Source: Dipteronia dyeriana (lineage: Eukaryota; Streptophyta; Magnoliopsida; Sapindales; Sapindaceae). From it: a stretch of 64,000 nucleotides of DNA. Made by a program: the position numbers and the translations under genes. Every line of letters starts with the position of its first letter. Position 1 is the stretch's first letter. The DNA is taken from positions 55,705,288 to 55,769,287 of the forward strand of contig CM065296.1 in the NCBI GenBank assembly GCA_032871835.1. Reading direction: 5' to 3'. The notes under the pieces are model-generated. The model made no database searches. It worked only from the letters and a program-made list of their open reading frames with translations, and was not told the DNA's origin. Shown piece after piece: positions 45,410 through 56,732 of this stretch.

Positions 45410-45441
45410 ATAGATTCCAATGTAAATATATATGTGAATAA
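44098..45441 (-). other. Leader of element B
   Basis: By eye about 99% identical to 29,809-31,170 apart from the microsatellite. Contains the same GC-rich block (44,880-45,050) and the same antisense open frame. Confidence 0.8.
45347..45407. repeat. (CA)15(TA)15 microsatellite in the leader of element B
   Basis: Thirty bases of CA, then about thirty-one of TA. Counterpart of the (CA)41(TA)6 tract at 31,057. Confidence 0.95.
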
Positions 45442-47584
45442 CTAGATTAATTGATGTATATAAAAAGTGTCGTACCTTTTTCTCTTGACGATTGAACAAG
45501 CGCCGAATTGAATCCGCAAGATCTTCCAATCCAATCACGAACGTGAATCACCTAGTAGTGTGGGCTCCCTTTCTTTAAATTGTATACCTGAGGATGGAAA
45601 CAAACAAAATCTTTTTCTTTGTTAGTTACAATTATCCTCCAAGAGAAAAATCCAAGAACGTTTGGTTACCTGTGAATTATCAATCTAATTAATTGAAACT
45701 TGCGTGAACCCCGATTTGATTTTATACACAAAACCCTTTTTATGTAAATGATACTAGTGTACTATCAAAAACAAAAATGTTCCTTTATTTTCTTTTCTCC
45801 TTGACCGAATTCTACACCCTTTATTTATGAGTTGATCGAATTTTGTTTAGAGCAAAATACTAAATTTTTCTCCATCAAAATTCTCTCTTGCTAGGCTGAA
45901 TTCTATCTTAGAAAATCACCTTGCTTGGCCGAAATTTTGCACATAAAATCATAGGGCTGGCCAAAAATTATGAGGTGATATATATAGGATCATAAATCCT
46001 CTCCTAAGAAGGATTTACTTGGTTGGCAATAATGTTTTCCTTAGGTGGATTTATTTGGTATTTAAGAATCCTTTTCAAAGAAGAATTCTATTCTACACCA
46101 AGACTCCTAATCCAAATCATTAGAGTATTTGTAACCATATTAAAGATTTCCTAATATGAATTATTTATCTAACTATCAAATAAAATCTTTAATATTGATT
46201 ATACTACTAACAATAGTATAATATTAGGAGACCATCTTTTACTAGAAAAAAGATTTTGACTTTTAATAAATAATTAATTAATTACCAAATTAATAAATTT
46301 CAATTTAATTAAATAATTAAATAAAAATATTATAATTAAGATAAACTATATAGCTTTGCTGCCCAACACAATATATGGACCATTATATTATTTTTTTCTA
46401 GTTTATTAAATCTATTGGACCATAATAAAAAGTCCACATGTGAACTAGATCCATTCTTACAAAAAAAAAAAAACAAGTCCTGCCTCAATACAATTCTAGA
46501 TGAACCCCTAAATTGGTCCGGTAGAATATATCAAGTGATCCATGCAAGTTCGTGTGGATTGGGGATCTTTTCGGGCTATATAAATTTAAGTTCCAACAGA
46601 CACAACCCAATCACAATCAACAAATGATTCACTTAGGTCCGATCTATTAATTTTAGTTCATTCCACTAAAGAACTAAAATTGAACTCTTAAATAAAGATA
46701 AAATAAGTTAATATTTCTCATTCATACCCTAGACAGCCTTATTGGAGAAAGTGTATCCCTATGAAGAATACCAGTAATCACCAAGAGCTCATATACCGTC
46801 TATAGCTCTCCAAGTTACCATATTTACTCATATGACCACATTTTAAACTTTGATATTTTAGAAGCCATGTTTCAATAGACACTATTGAAAACTTAACGTT
46901 AAGATTTAATATCCAATACCTCAAAACATCCATATGATGATATTCAACTCTCATTTGATAAATGGAACCACGATGTCCATATCTATAAATGAAGTCCTCT
47001 ATCGATTAACAAATGAATACCACCAAACTATCGATGATAGACAATGTTATATAATCGTACTCATTGATAACTCAAATGATAATACTTGTAACCATAAGTC
47101 CATCATTTATCTTAGGATTGAGATAGACTCTCCGATTGTCTTCGAATGAAAAACTTTTATTCATTGACGGTTCTAGATAAAGTATTTCATTGTGATCCAT
47201 TTCAGTGCACCCAGTGCACTAGATTCTTTTGCCCAAAGATACCACACTTTGATGATTTTAGACTCATCATAACACATTTGATCCCACTCAAATGCTAGCA
47301 AAAGAATCTATAACTTTAACAAGATAAAGACGCCCAACCTTTATCTTAAGTTGTGAATATTATTCAAGACTAACTAAAGAATTGTGTCTACCTCATACAT
47401 ATCTAGATGTATGAACAATTCTTCTTTTCTCATAGTCTTTTGACCTTATTATTATTTACTTTTGTCAATTATAATAATTAAACTATAAATGCTATTAGAT
47501 TTGTTAAACTAGAAATCACTTTATTAATATGAAAATATTGTCAAATACATTATTATATTATTGCTATCGAGCGTAATCCCAACA
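45442..47584 (-). repeat. 5' LTR of element B, truncated
   Basis: Collinear with 31,390-33,534. The first about 100 bp on the plus strand (TGTAGGG end) are deleted along with the primer site. Confidence 0.9.
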
Positions 47585-49381
47585 GCATAGTCTATTCTCG
47601 GTAGTTTGGTGGTATTCATTTGTTAATCGATAGAGGACTTAATTTATAGATATGGACATCATGGCTCCATTTATTAAATGAGAGTAGAATATCATCATAC
47701 GGATTTTTTGAGGTATTGGTTATTAAATCTTAACTTTAAGTTTTCAATTGTGTCTATTGAAACATTGCTTCTGGACAAGTCAAGATATCAAATTTTTAAA
47801 TGCGGTCATATGAGTAAATATGGTAACTTGGAGAGCTTTAGGCGGTCTATGAGCTCTTGGCAATTACTGATATTCTTCACGAGGATACACTTTCTCTAAT
47901 AAGGTTGTCTAGGGTATGAATGAGAAATATTAAGTTATTCTATCTTTATTTAAGAGTTCAATTTTAGTTCTTTAGTGGAATGAACTAAAATTAATAGATC
48001 TGATCTAAGTGAATCATTTGTTGATTGTGATTGGGTTGTGTCTATTGGAGCTTAAATTTATATAGCCCGCTAAAATCCCCAATCTATACGAACTTGCATG
48101 GATCACTTGATATATTTTACCGGACCAATTTAGGGGTCTATCTAGAATTATATTATGGCATGTGGACTTGTTTCTTCTTGTAAGAATGAGTCTAGTTCAC
48201 ATGTTGACTTTTTATTAAGGTCCAATGGATTTAATAAAGTAAGAAAAATAATATATTGACCCATGTATATGTGTTGGGCGGCAAGGCTATATAAAATAGC
48301 TTAATATATTGTTTTTTATTTTATTATTTAATTAGCTGGAAAATAATTAATTTGTAATTAATTAATTTGGTAATTAATTAATTATTTAATTAAAAGTCAA
48401 AATATTTTTCTTAGTAGAAGATGGTCTCCTAAAATTATGCTATTGTTGGGAGTATAATTAATATTAAAGACTATATTTGATAATTAGATAAATAAAAGGA
48501 ATTAATTATCTAGTCAAATTAGGAAATCTTTAATATGGTCACAAATACACTAATGAGTTGGATTAGGAGTCTTGGCGTGAGAAAGAATTCTTTTTGGAAA
48601 AAGATTCTTGGTCACTAAGTAAATCCACCTAAGAATAAGATTCTTCTCCACCAAGTAAATCATTCTTAGGAAAGGATTTGTATGCCTATTTATGCTACTT
48701 CTAAATTTCTGCCAAGAAGAGATTTGAAGCTCCAAATTTCGTGCAAGCCAAAAAAAAATTAGAGAGAGGAAAAATTAGGCCATTAGATAATTCTAAGAAG
48801 AAAAATTCGGCCATGCCCTAATTTTTCTAAAAGTGTTTTTGGCCACCATAGAATTTTGAGTATAGAGAATTCGGTTCCTGCTCTAGATAAATTCATCCAA
48901 CTCTAAATATTGGTGTGTGAAAATTCGGCAAAGTGGAAAAGGAAGAAAGAACTTTTTGTATTCGATTGTACACTAGTAGCCTTTACATTAAAAGGTTTCG
49001 TGTACAAAATCGAATCTAGGTTCACACGAGTTTCAGTAAAATTAATTAATAATTCACAAGTGGCCTAACGTTCTTTGTTTTTCTCTTGGAGGATTATTGT
49101 GACTAACAAAGAGAAATATTTTGTTTGTTTCCATCCTCATGTATACAATTTAAAGAAAGGGAGCCCACACTCCTAGGTGATTAACGTTCGTGATTGGATT
49201 GGAAGATCTTGCGGATTCAATTCGGTGCTAGTTCAATCGTCATGAGAAAAATGTACGACACTTTTTATATACATTAATTAATCTAGGGTTAAGGTTCTTG
49301 TTATTATAAAGGGGAAATTTTCGTTTATACCAAACCCTAATTATAAATTTTCACGCTTCCGTTGCGCGGATTTTCCATACA
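47585..49381 (+). repeat. Family 2 solo LTR, right part, duplicated copy
   Basis: Starts with the intact target duplication GCATA and ends CCATACA; followed by CTTGT (49,382-49,386), the duplication of the older LTR insertion. Copy of 33,535-35,305. Confidence 0.92.
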
Positions 49382-49742
49382 CTTGTATGTTCATGTATTT
49401 GTTTGTTTATGTTTTATGGACATTGGACTTGAATTTGTTCTTATTTTATTCCTTATTGAGTTCCGGTCATTTCGGTTACTTATTCATTTGATTTCAAGCT
49501 CTGAGTAAAAAGTTACGAAGCTTTCCGATCACTTACCATGCATTGTCTTTGTCTTTGTGTATCGAGTTAAATTCATAATTTATGGTCTATGTTTCATTGT
49601 TTTCCATGTGCATGAGAGAGTTTCGGTTGGTAATCTATAAATGGATTCAAATTCAAAGTTCAGAGGCCAGAGAACGGTCGAAGAACGTGAAGGGAGCGTG
49701 AAGGGAAGATACGATGGCCAAAGACCATCAAACCTCACTTCC

Positions 49743-49767
49743 CCGAGATAGGGCGTGGCCATCTAGG
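49743..49767 (+). other. Hairpin in a family 3 LTR (decayed, duplicated copy)
   Basis: CCGAGATAGG, loop GCGTG, GCCATCTAGG. One more mismatch than at 35,653-35,677. Confidence 0.5.
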
Positions 49768-49878
49768 AAAGCAACCCCTGCTGCCCTTGTGATGCCCATG
49801 TGCCATCTCGAGATAGTGAGGTGGAGAGATGGCCTTTCCCACCCGAGAACCCCACCTCTCAATGTCATCCTCCCTCCC

Positions 49879-49886
49879 TTTAAATA
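49879..49886 (+). promoter_or_regulatory. TATA-like box of a family 3 LTR
   Basis: TTTAAATA, copy of the box at 35,789. Confidence 0.4.
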
Positions 49887-50696
49887 CTTCTCTCCCTCTC
49901 AATTTTCATTTGAGCGATTTGAAGAAAATGTGCAGAAAGTTTTCTTCAAAGTTTTTGATTTTTTATTTTATTGACATCTCTCTCAATTCAATTCCTAGTT
50001 GAGTGATTCAAATGTCAAAATTGTTGGTCTTGAAGAGATGAACCAACCCCAAGCATTTTCAAAGCCAAATGATGTCTTAATTTTTCACAGTAATTAGTTT
50101 TCTACTCAAGATTTCATCATTTGTAATTGAATCACTTTCTTTTCAATTTTCTTCCATGATCTTTTCATGAATGTTCTTATTTGATTAAGAAAAAAGAATA
50201 TATTGACTTTGATTCAACTTTGTCGTTTGTTTGAATGATTTTCAGTTTAGCTTGTGTGATGTTCAATTGAATATATATATATTTTGCTAAAACTTGATAA
50301 ACATGAACTAGATTTTGGAAATATTTTGTGTTCTTGAGTTTGATTGTTGATTTCTGGGTCTAGTTACATGTTCTAAGAACCAGGTCATTTTGATTGTGAT
50401 TTCTATCATTCTAATCTAGTTCTTTTTTTGATAAACATGCTTACATTTCTAGATATATTTGTGATTGATTTTTAAAAGTCAAATCTAGTTCTCTAACTGT
50501 ATGTTCATAGAGTTTTTTTTGATCTACTTTCTCTATTTGATTGTGATTGCATATGTACATTTCACTTAGATCATTGCCTTGTAGTAGGTTGAAGTCTCTT
50601 GTTAGAGTGAGTGAAACTTTAACTTGAGCAAGAAATCTTAGCTAGAGTCGAGGGGACTCAGATAGTTAAGCAAAAAGACTTGTCTAGGATTAGGTG

Positions 50697-51064
50697 AATC
50701 CGAATAGGCAAGCAAGGAATCTTCCTAGAGGCAAGTGTACCTTGGATATGAAGCTGCTTCCTAGAGGTGTGTTTGTCACATCTTGGATAGGAAGTAGGCA
50801 AAATAATTCACTAGGCCTAAAGGTAGAGTAGGAGTTGATATCTTGAAGAGCAAATCATGTGTTGACTGCTTTTTAAGTGTAATCCGAATAGGCAAGCAAG
50901 GAATCTTCCTAGAAGCAAGTGTACCTTGGTTATGAAGCTGTTTCCTAGAGCTGTGTTTGTCACATCTTGGATAGGAAATAGGTAAAATAATTCGCTAGGC
51001 CCAAGGGTAGAGTAGGAGTTGATATCTTGAAGAGCAAATCATGTGTTGACCGCTTTTTGAGTGT
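50697..51064. repeat. 184-bp tandem duplication in the family 3 LTR
   Basis: Two direct copies, 50,697-50,880 and 50,881-51,064, both starting AATCCGAATAGGCAAGCAAG; they differ at about a dozen positions. A weak minisatellite related to 13,150-13,470 precedes them (50,590-50,700). Confidence 0.92.
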
Positions 51065-51373
51065 GTATCTCTTATTTAATATAGTAGATTACGATTTTTC
51101 GGTGGTTGTGATATCAACCCATGGATGTTTCCTCTTTTAAGGTTCTACCACGTAAAAATCTCATGTGTTGATTTTGAGCATTTTAATTCCTTTACTTACT
51201 TTGTCTTATATTGCTTTAACTCTTGCTAAATTGATTTCATATTGATTTGTGAAGCAATCAGTTGGTATGACTTTTTAAGTGTGATTACATTGCTTGTGTT
51301 TTTAAAGAAGTGTTAAAATTTGATACTATACACTATAGTAATATTTCACACATTAAGGACTGGGGAATTTTAG

Positions 51374-51384
51374 TTGGTATCAGA
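51374..51384 (+). promoter_or_regulatory. Primer-binding site of the family 3 element
   Basis: TTGGTATCAGA, complementary to the 3' end of initiator tRNA-Met (the usual GC that follows is AG here). Confidence 0.75.
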
Positions 51385-51454
51385 AGGGGGTGTCTATAAG
51401 CAATTAGATAGATCTCTATTTATAGTTTTTATTTTCGTGTTTTTGTGATACATC

Positions 51455-52213
51455 ATGATTAAAGAAGTTTATTCTTTCGCCACTTCTTTTGTTGAAGGTG
51501 AGCCAATTGACTTTGAAGATCAAAAGATCAATGATCTTATTCAAGAAAATGAAAGGATCTCCAAAGTCAATAGGTCTCTTAATAAGAAGTTAGAAAACCA
51601 TGATCTTTGATTAAAAGATTGTAATGAACTTAAAGATAAAATTCATAGTCTAGAGAAAAACTTGAAAGATAGTAATGATGGACTAAGTGTTTTGAAGCAA
51701 GAGATTGAGCAAAGAGATTACTCTCTGGATCATGCTAGACGAATTGAGAATATGCTTAAAGTTAAACTTAGTGAGTATGAGAATTAGAATAAAGCGCTTA
51801 ACGATAAGCTTAATGACGATAATAAGATACATAAGATACTATCTAGTTCTAACAAAGTAGAAACTCTTATTAAGGTTGGAAAGCATCCAAGCGACAAAAG
51901 AAGTTTAGGATATGTTAATGAAAAGTTTACTTTTTCAACTAACAAATCTACTTTTGTCAAAGCAAGTAGCAAATTGAATGTAGGTACAGTTCCTAACGGT
52001 AAAGCCTTGGATACTATCGAAGGTGCCTCAACATCAATAATGGACATTAAAGAAAAAACTCAACAAGGTCACAAAAAACATTTATCATCCTCAAATGCAA
52101 AAGAAAAAGCATCAAATGTTGCATACCAAAGAGGTAAAAATGTGAGAAGGAAAAATGAGTTGGATGCTCAAGCTAATGGTAAATCTCTCAAATTCATACC
52201 TATTTGTCACTAG
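51455..52213 (+). pseudogene. gag: Family 3 (SIRE-like) gag, C-terminal part
   Basis: One frame from the ATG at 51,455 (MIKEVYSFATSF) with TGA near 51,608, TAG near 51,786 and TAG at 52,211-52,213. The first half is a long coiled coil (NDLIQENERISKVNRSLNKK, KIHSLEKNLKDSNDG, LKQEIEQRDYSLDHARR), followed by a Ser/Lys-rich stretch and the start of a zinc knuckle (FIPICH). This layout, coiled coil then knuckle, is that of Maximus/SIRE gag. The N-terminal capsid part is missing, so an internal deletion lies close to the primer site. The family 1 element 3 is inserted 11 bp after the last stop. Confidence 0.75.
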
Positions 52214-52224
52214 CAACATGGTGG

Positions 52225-53567
52225 TGTTGGTTTATTTTTTCCTACAGCTTATAATTTGTAAATGTGATTTGAACATAAACAAAAGAAGTAGTATATTCAT
52301 TTATTTTATGTCATACTTTATGTATAACATGTGCACTTAACATCCAAGATTTCTGGATGTAATTTCGAACTAAGTATGCGAGTGTCATATACAGATGGAT
52401 TCAGTTTGAAATAAGCATTCTAAAGAGTTCGTAGATAAAATAAGGCTGGGTACTTTATTTATGATTAATCTACAGTTGTGGTCCATTCCATAATATATGG
52501 TGATCTTATCCTGGATGATTCATAGGTGATGTGAGAATGGAGGCACCTAATATAATGTGATTATATAGGATTGGACCACGATTTATATGAATCTCTCACT
52601 AAGATCCGTTTACGTTGAGATTCATATATATTGACAAATGATGGCTACATGTGGGTGATCTTAATTCTGAGTGTCTTATCGGCTCCTTCAGGTCATAGTT
52701 TTTGATGTACCATGAGTGAGGTCAGAGTTGCATTCCGGATCTATATGCTCTGTATGTTGGGATAGCGGTTTGGCTTGTGGCTGGGAATTTTTGTAAAAAA
52801 TAGTGGAATCCACTCTTTCGTGTGAGAATTAGATAGTAGTTCCATTAAGGGTTGATTCAGGGATTGAACAATATAAGCGCTCTCCTAATTCCGTGAGGAA
52901 TTTTGGATTTATTGTTCATTAGAGAATCAATGGTACTTAATAGAAATATATAATTAGAGGGGCATAACGGATATTATGACCCATCTCTAATTATGAACTA
53001 CTTATGGAGGATCATACCATATGTAATAGCCATATTGATTAACACCGAGAGTTATTGGTTGGTGTAAAAACGTCTACAGTTGAGAGAGTGCAGCTTCGGG
53101 TTTTTAGTGCAATAACATCGAAGTTAATAATCATGATATTAATTAAAGAGTTTAATTAATTATTTCTAAGGATGATTGGAGCTCAAAATATTGTGGGTCC
53201 ATTAGGTTCCCTTGCTAGCCCGATCGATTTAGGTAACAAGGGTCACAGTTAATTAATTGGATTGTCCAATTAATTGCGTTACGAAAGTGACATGACTTTA
53301 ATCGGGAATTAGTTGATTGATGAGATTATTTAATTAATAAAAATAAAAATTATGTTAATTAAATAATTAGATTATTTAATTATGTAATTAATCATTATTG
53401 GAGGGTGTTCTTTGATATTCAATTTTGAAAGAAAAAATAATGTAATTATTTTATTTTTAATTAAATAATGAATTTGAATTTCAAAAGTTTAAATTCAAAC
53501 TTTATTAATATCTATTAAAAGATATCATAGATCTTTTGAAAGGATTTAATAAAATAAAAATCAGTTT

Positions 53568-53604
<37 letters not shown>

Positions 53605-54008
53605 ACTGATTTTAGTGTACAACACAAGAATATGATCAAATATTGTTATGAGCGTAAAAAGAACTAGAAGAAAAAGAAAAAAAAAGAAAGTGTTCTTATT
53701 TTTTTCATCACGCAGAAATTTTTTTCCCTTCTCTATTCTACCTCCAGCAGTTCCTGAGTTCTGTGACGTGCCCACACACCTTTACCAGTCTTGGGAGATA
53801 GTGAGGAAGATCTTATTGGTTCAGATCAGGAGCATATTGAATTAAAGAGAAAGAGCCTCAACGCAGGTATGAAGAAAAGTGTTTTCTTCCTTCTTTCCTT
53901 GTTATCGTATTTTACTATACAGAATATGTTTATGTTTTTGATCGCTTTATAATATTTTTTTAAAAAATACCCTTCCGCATCGTGATTGGTAAAACTAGGG
54001 CACCAACA
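52225..54008 (+). repeat. 5' LTR of element 3
   Basis: 1,784 bp; begins TGTTGGTTTATTTTTTCC and ends GGGCACCAACA. Matches the first 770 bp of the 3' LTR at 63,232. Contains a (TA)n tract at 53,570-53,599. Confidence 0.92.
53570..53599. repeat. (TA)n microsatellite in the 5' LTR of element 3
   Basis: About 15 TA units near the place where the family 1 LTRs carry a shorter TA run, probably close to the promoter. Confidence 0.9.
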
Positions 54009-54022
54009 ATTGATATCAAAGC
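54009..54022 (+). promoter_or_regulatory. Primer-binding site of element 3, degenerate
   Basis: ATTGATATCAAAGCC against the ideal TTGGTATCAGAGCC: two G-to-A changes, as expected from decay of methylated sites. Confidence 0.8.
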
Positions 54023-54878
54023 CAATTTCTGTATAGTAGAATCGATTTCGATGTTCTTAAGCATGTATGAATGTGTAGACACTATTTTAATTAACTGCAA
54101 GTTGTTTTTAATTAAATGGTTTAATTTTAAAATATAGTTGATCGTTATGGTGTCGTGGATTTAGGTTGTTTTGATGGGTTGTAATTGTTTTTATTTTTTT
54201 TACAAAATCTGCTGTAAGTTATTCGTTGTAAATTCTGTTGTATTTTTGAATGTAAAATATAGACAATGAAATCCGACAAAGAAGACGAATGGCAGAAGAG
54301 CAAAATCTGAAACACACGCAACGGGCACTGTTCACGTGACACTGCTGACACGGTACTATTCATACGGTACTGGTGTGAACATTATTCACTGGCACTGTTC
54401 ATGCGGTTTTGTTTGCACGATACTGTTTTGCAGTACTATTCACGCGGTACTTGTGCGGGCTGCCTATGTGCACGATTGACGGCTTTGTACGAAAACGTTA
54501 TGGGCTGAAAATTTACGATGTTAGGGTTTCCGAATTTGCATAAGATATTGGGCTGAATTATATTTTTTCTTACCTTGGGCCTCAAGTACAATGTTAAAGT
54601 AACACTTGGGCTTTAGGTTTGATTCATGAGATGGGTCACAATAATATATTTTTTTTTTATTTAATCAAGTTGGACTTAGTTAAAAGCCCAAAAGAACCCA
54701 AAAGACTTGAAGAACCTTGGAGATTACTTGAAGACCAAGGAATGCCTCAAGTATATTTTGTAATTAGATTCTTATTTTTGTAGGTTAAATAATCCACGAC
54801 ACTCGGTCAACTCATGTATTCTTTTAATAATGTGATGATTAAGCATTGTCATGCATACACATGTCATTTAGATTAGTT

Positions 54879-54976
<98 letters not shown>

Positions 54977-56015
54977 GTTGATATGTCATACATGCAACAT
55001 GTATTATAGCTATCTATATTATGTGTTTTTTTAATTTGATTAAAATGGGCAATTCACATAATTGGCTATAAATTAATGGAATTAGTTTTTAGTAATAAAA
55101 ACTTGATAATTCTCATTAATTACTAATCTATTAGTTAAAGAGTTTAATTAGTTGGATTAGTAGGGTCCTTTATAATTTTTAGGATTAATTCGATTAAGTC
55201 CCTAATAATAATTGGACCTAATAATGTGTTTAGTTTTAATAGTTAAAACTTGGTAATTACACATTTAATAATTCTAGTCTTAGTAAATAATTTACATAGA
55301 TTAGAATTATCATTAATGAACTAGATTTTTAAGAGTTAAAAATTGAATTTGTTTATTAGTTATTGGAATAAAATTCTAATAATTTGTGATTAATGCACTA
55401 GAAGCTTAGATTGAAATTAGCCGTTTAATCTAGTTTAATCTAGGTGCGGTAATAATAATAGAAAACCCTAATTATAAGATAGTGAGAGGAGAGGGATATA
55501 TGATATTATATCCCGCGGTCTTCATCATTAGTTCAACACCATGAGATTCGAGTGGGGCCCAGTGACTGCTTTGCTTTCGTCCTCCCTAAGAAGGATTTCC
55601 ATAAAAATCAATACCAAGGTTGACTTCCTAACAGATAGGATTTCTGAGGGGATTTCGGGATTGACCGACCCTAAGGCGGTAATTCTTGAGTTAAGCTCAT
55701 GAGATCTGAAATGATAGGTTACACTAATAAGGTTTTAATTAAAATGGTTAATTAAAAAATTTACTAAATAGATGATGGTTGAATGATATTGGAATAAGAG
55801 TTATTCTGGTATATCATTTGATTGAGAAGGTATCGATCCAACATGCCCAAAGGTGACACTTCCTTGTGGTATGTTGGGTTGTCGTGGCGTAGTAACATTT
55901 TCTAGAGTTGTTCATGTTCATTAAATTTTTTTATGCGTCATGTTTAATTTTATGCCGAACATTCACACATGTTATGAATGTATGCCTAAATGGATTCTAA
56001 ATTTATGTTTCAGCA
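54023..56015 (+). other. Leader of element 3
   Basis: Long noncoding leader of 2 kb. Positions 54,310-54,470 repeat variants of 'cactgttcac', 'cggtactattca' and 'gcggtac'. A large CA microsatellite follows at 54,880. The last 370 bp ('gaccgaccctaaggcgg', 'gagatctgaaatgat') match the leader of element 2. Confidence 0.85.
54880..54976. repeat. (CA)37(TA)n microsatellite in the leader of element 3
   Basis: Seventy-four bases of CA, then about 23 of AT. The 62-codon frame over it is an artefact of the repeat. Confidence 0.97.
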
Positions 56016-56732
56016 ATGTCATCTACTTTATTACAAATCTTAGTCAATGACAAATTAACTGGTGATAACTACGCTAAATGGAAACATAACATAAATTTAA
56101 TCTTGGTCACCAAAGACCTAAAGTTTATGCTTACTGAAGAATGTCCTCCATCGACTACTGCCCATGCCGTACGAACGGTTTATAAGGCATATGAAAAATG
56201 GGTCTCATCAGATGAGAAAGCCCGAACATATCCGTTAGCCAGTATGACAAATGTGCTTATCACAAAGCACGAAGCAATAGATGCTGCATTTGAAATAATG
56301 GAGTCATTGCAGGCTATGTTCGGGTAGCCTTCTGAGCAAAAGCGGTACGAAGCTGTTCATTTCATAATGCTTCATCGGATGAAAGATGGCTCATCTGTTC
56401 AGGAACATGTCTTAAACATGATGTTCCATTTTAGCACGACAAAGATTAATAGCGGGGACATTAATGAACCCAGTTAGGTGAGCATCATATTGACGATTCT
56501 TTCGAAGGTTCGATCAGCTTAAAAGTAACTATGGGATGAACAAGCTAAGGTTCAGTCTCACTCAGTTGCTTAATAAGCTCACTACCTTTGAGTCTTTGAC
56601 TAAGATAGTAAAGGAAAGATTAGTAAGGCAAATGTTGTCGAACCATCCTCCTTTAGTAATAAGAAGAGTTAAATGGTCTGATAGGAAGGCCAAAGATAAG
56701 CCCATGCCCAAGAAAGCCCAAAGAAAGAAGTA
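56016..56732 (+). pseudogene. gag: copia gag of element 3, broken
   Basis: Starts MSSTLLQILVNDKLTGDNY like element 2. The frame is open for 103 codons to a TAG at 56,325 (AMFG-stop), with a second stop near 56,475 and a frameshift near 56,510; the last part (MNKLRFSLTQLLNKLTTFES, then a basic tail) is open to 56,733. Confidence 0.9.

Larger units (their letters stand above)
40709..47584 (-). mobile_element. Element B: second copy of element A, 3' LTR lost, minus strand
   Basis: Part of the 10-kb duplication. It lacks the 3' LTR and the end of RNase H (cut at 40,709), and a deletion of about 240 bp at 45,441 removed the primer-binding site and the 3' end of the 5' LTR. The right end (CCAACA at 47,584) and the following target duplication GCATA are intact. 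Confidence 0.92.
40709..50567. repeat. Segmental duplication, copy B (about 9.86 kb)
   Basis: Collinear with 26,423-36,476; shorter because of the microsatellite and the 240-bp deletion. Homology ends at 50,567 (shared 'catatgtacatttcactt'). Confidence 0.92.
49387..51373 (+). repeat. Family 3 LTR, middle and 3' end
   Basis: Copy of 35,311-36,476 that continues another 0.8 kb to a primer-binding site, so this is a 5' LTR. With the missing first 362 bp (seen at 22,892-23,253) the full length would be about 2.35 kb. The end is approximate: the bases before the primer site (AATTTTAG) do not show the usual CA. Confidence 0.8.
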
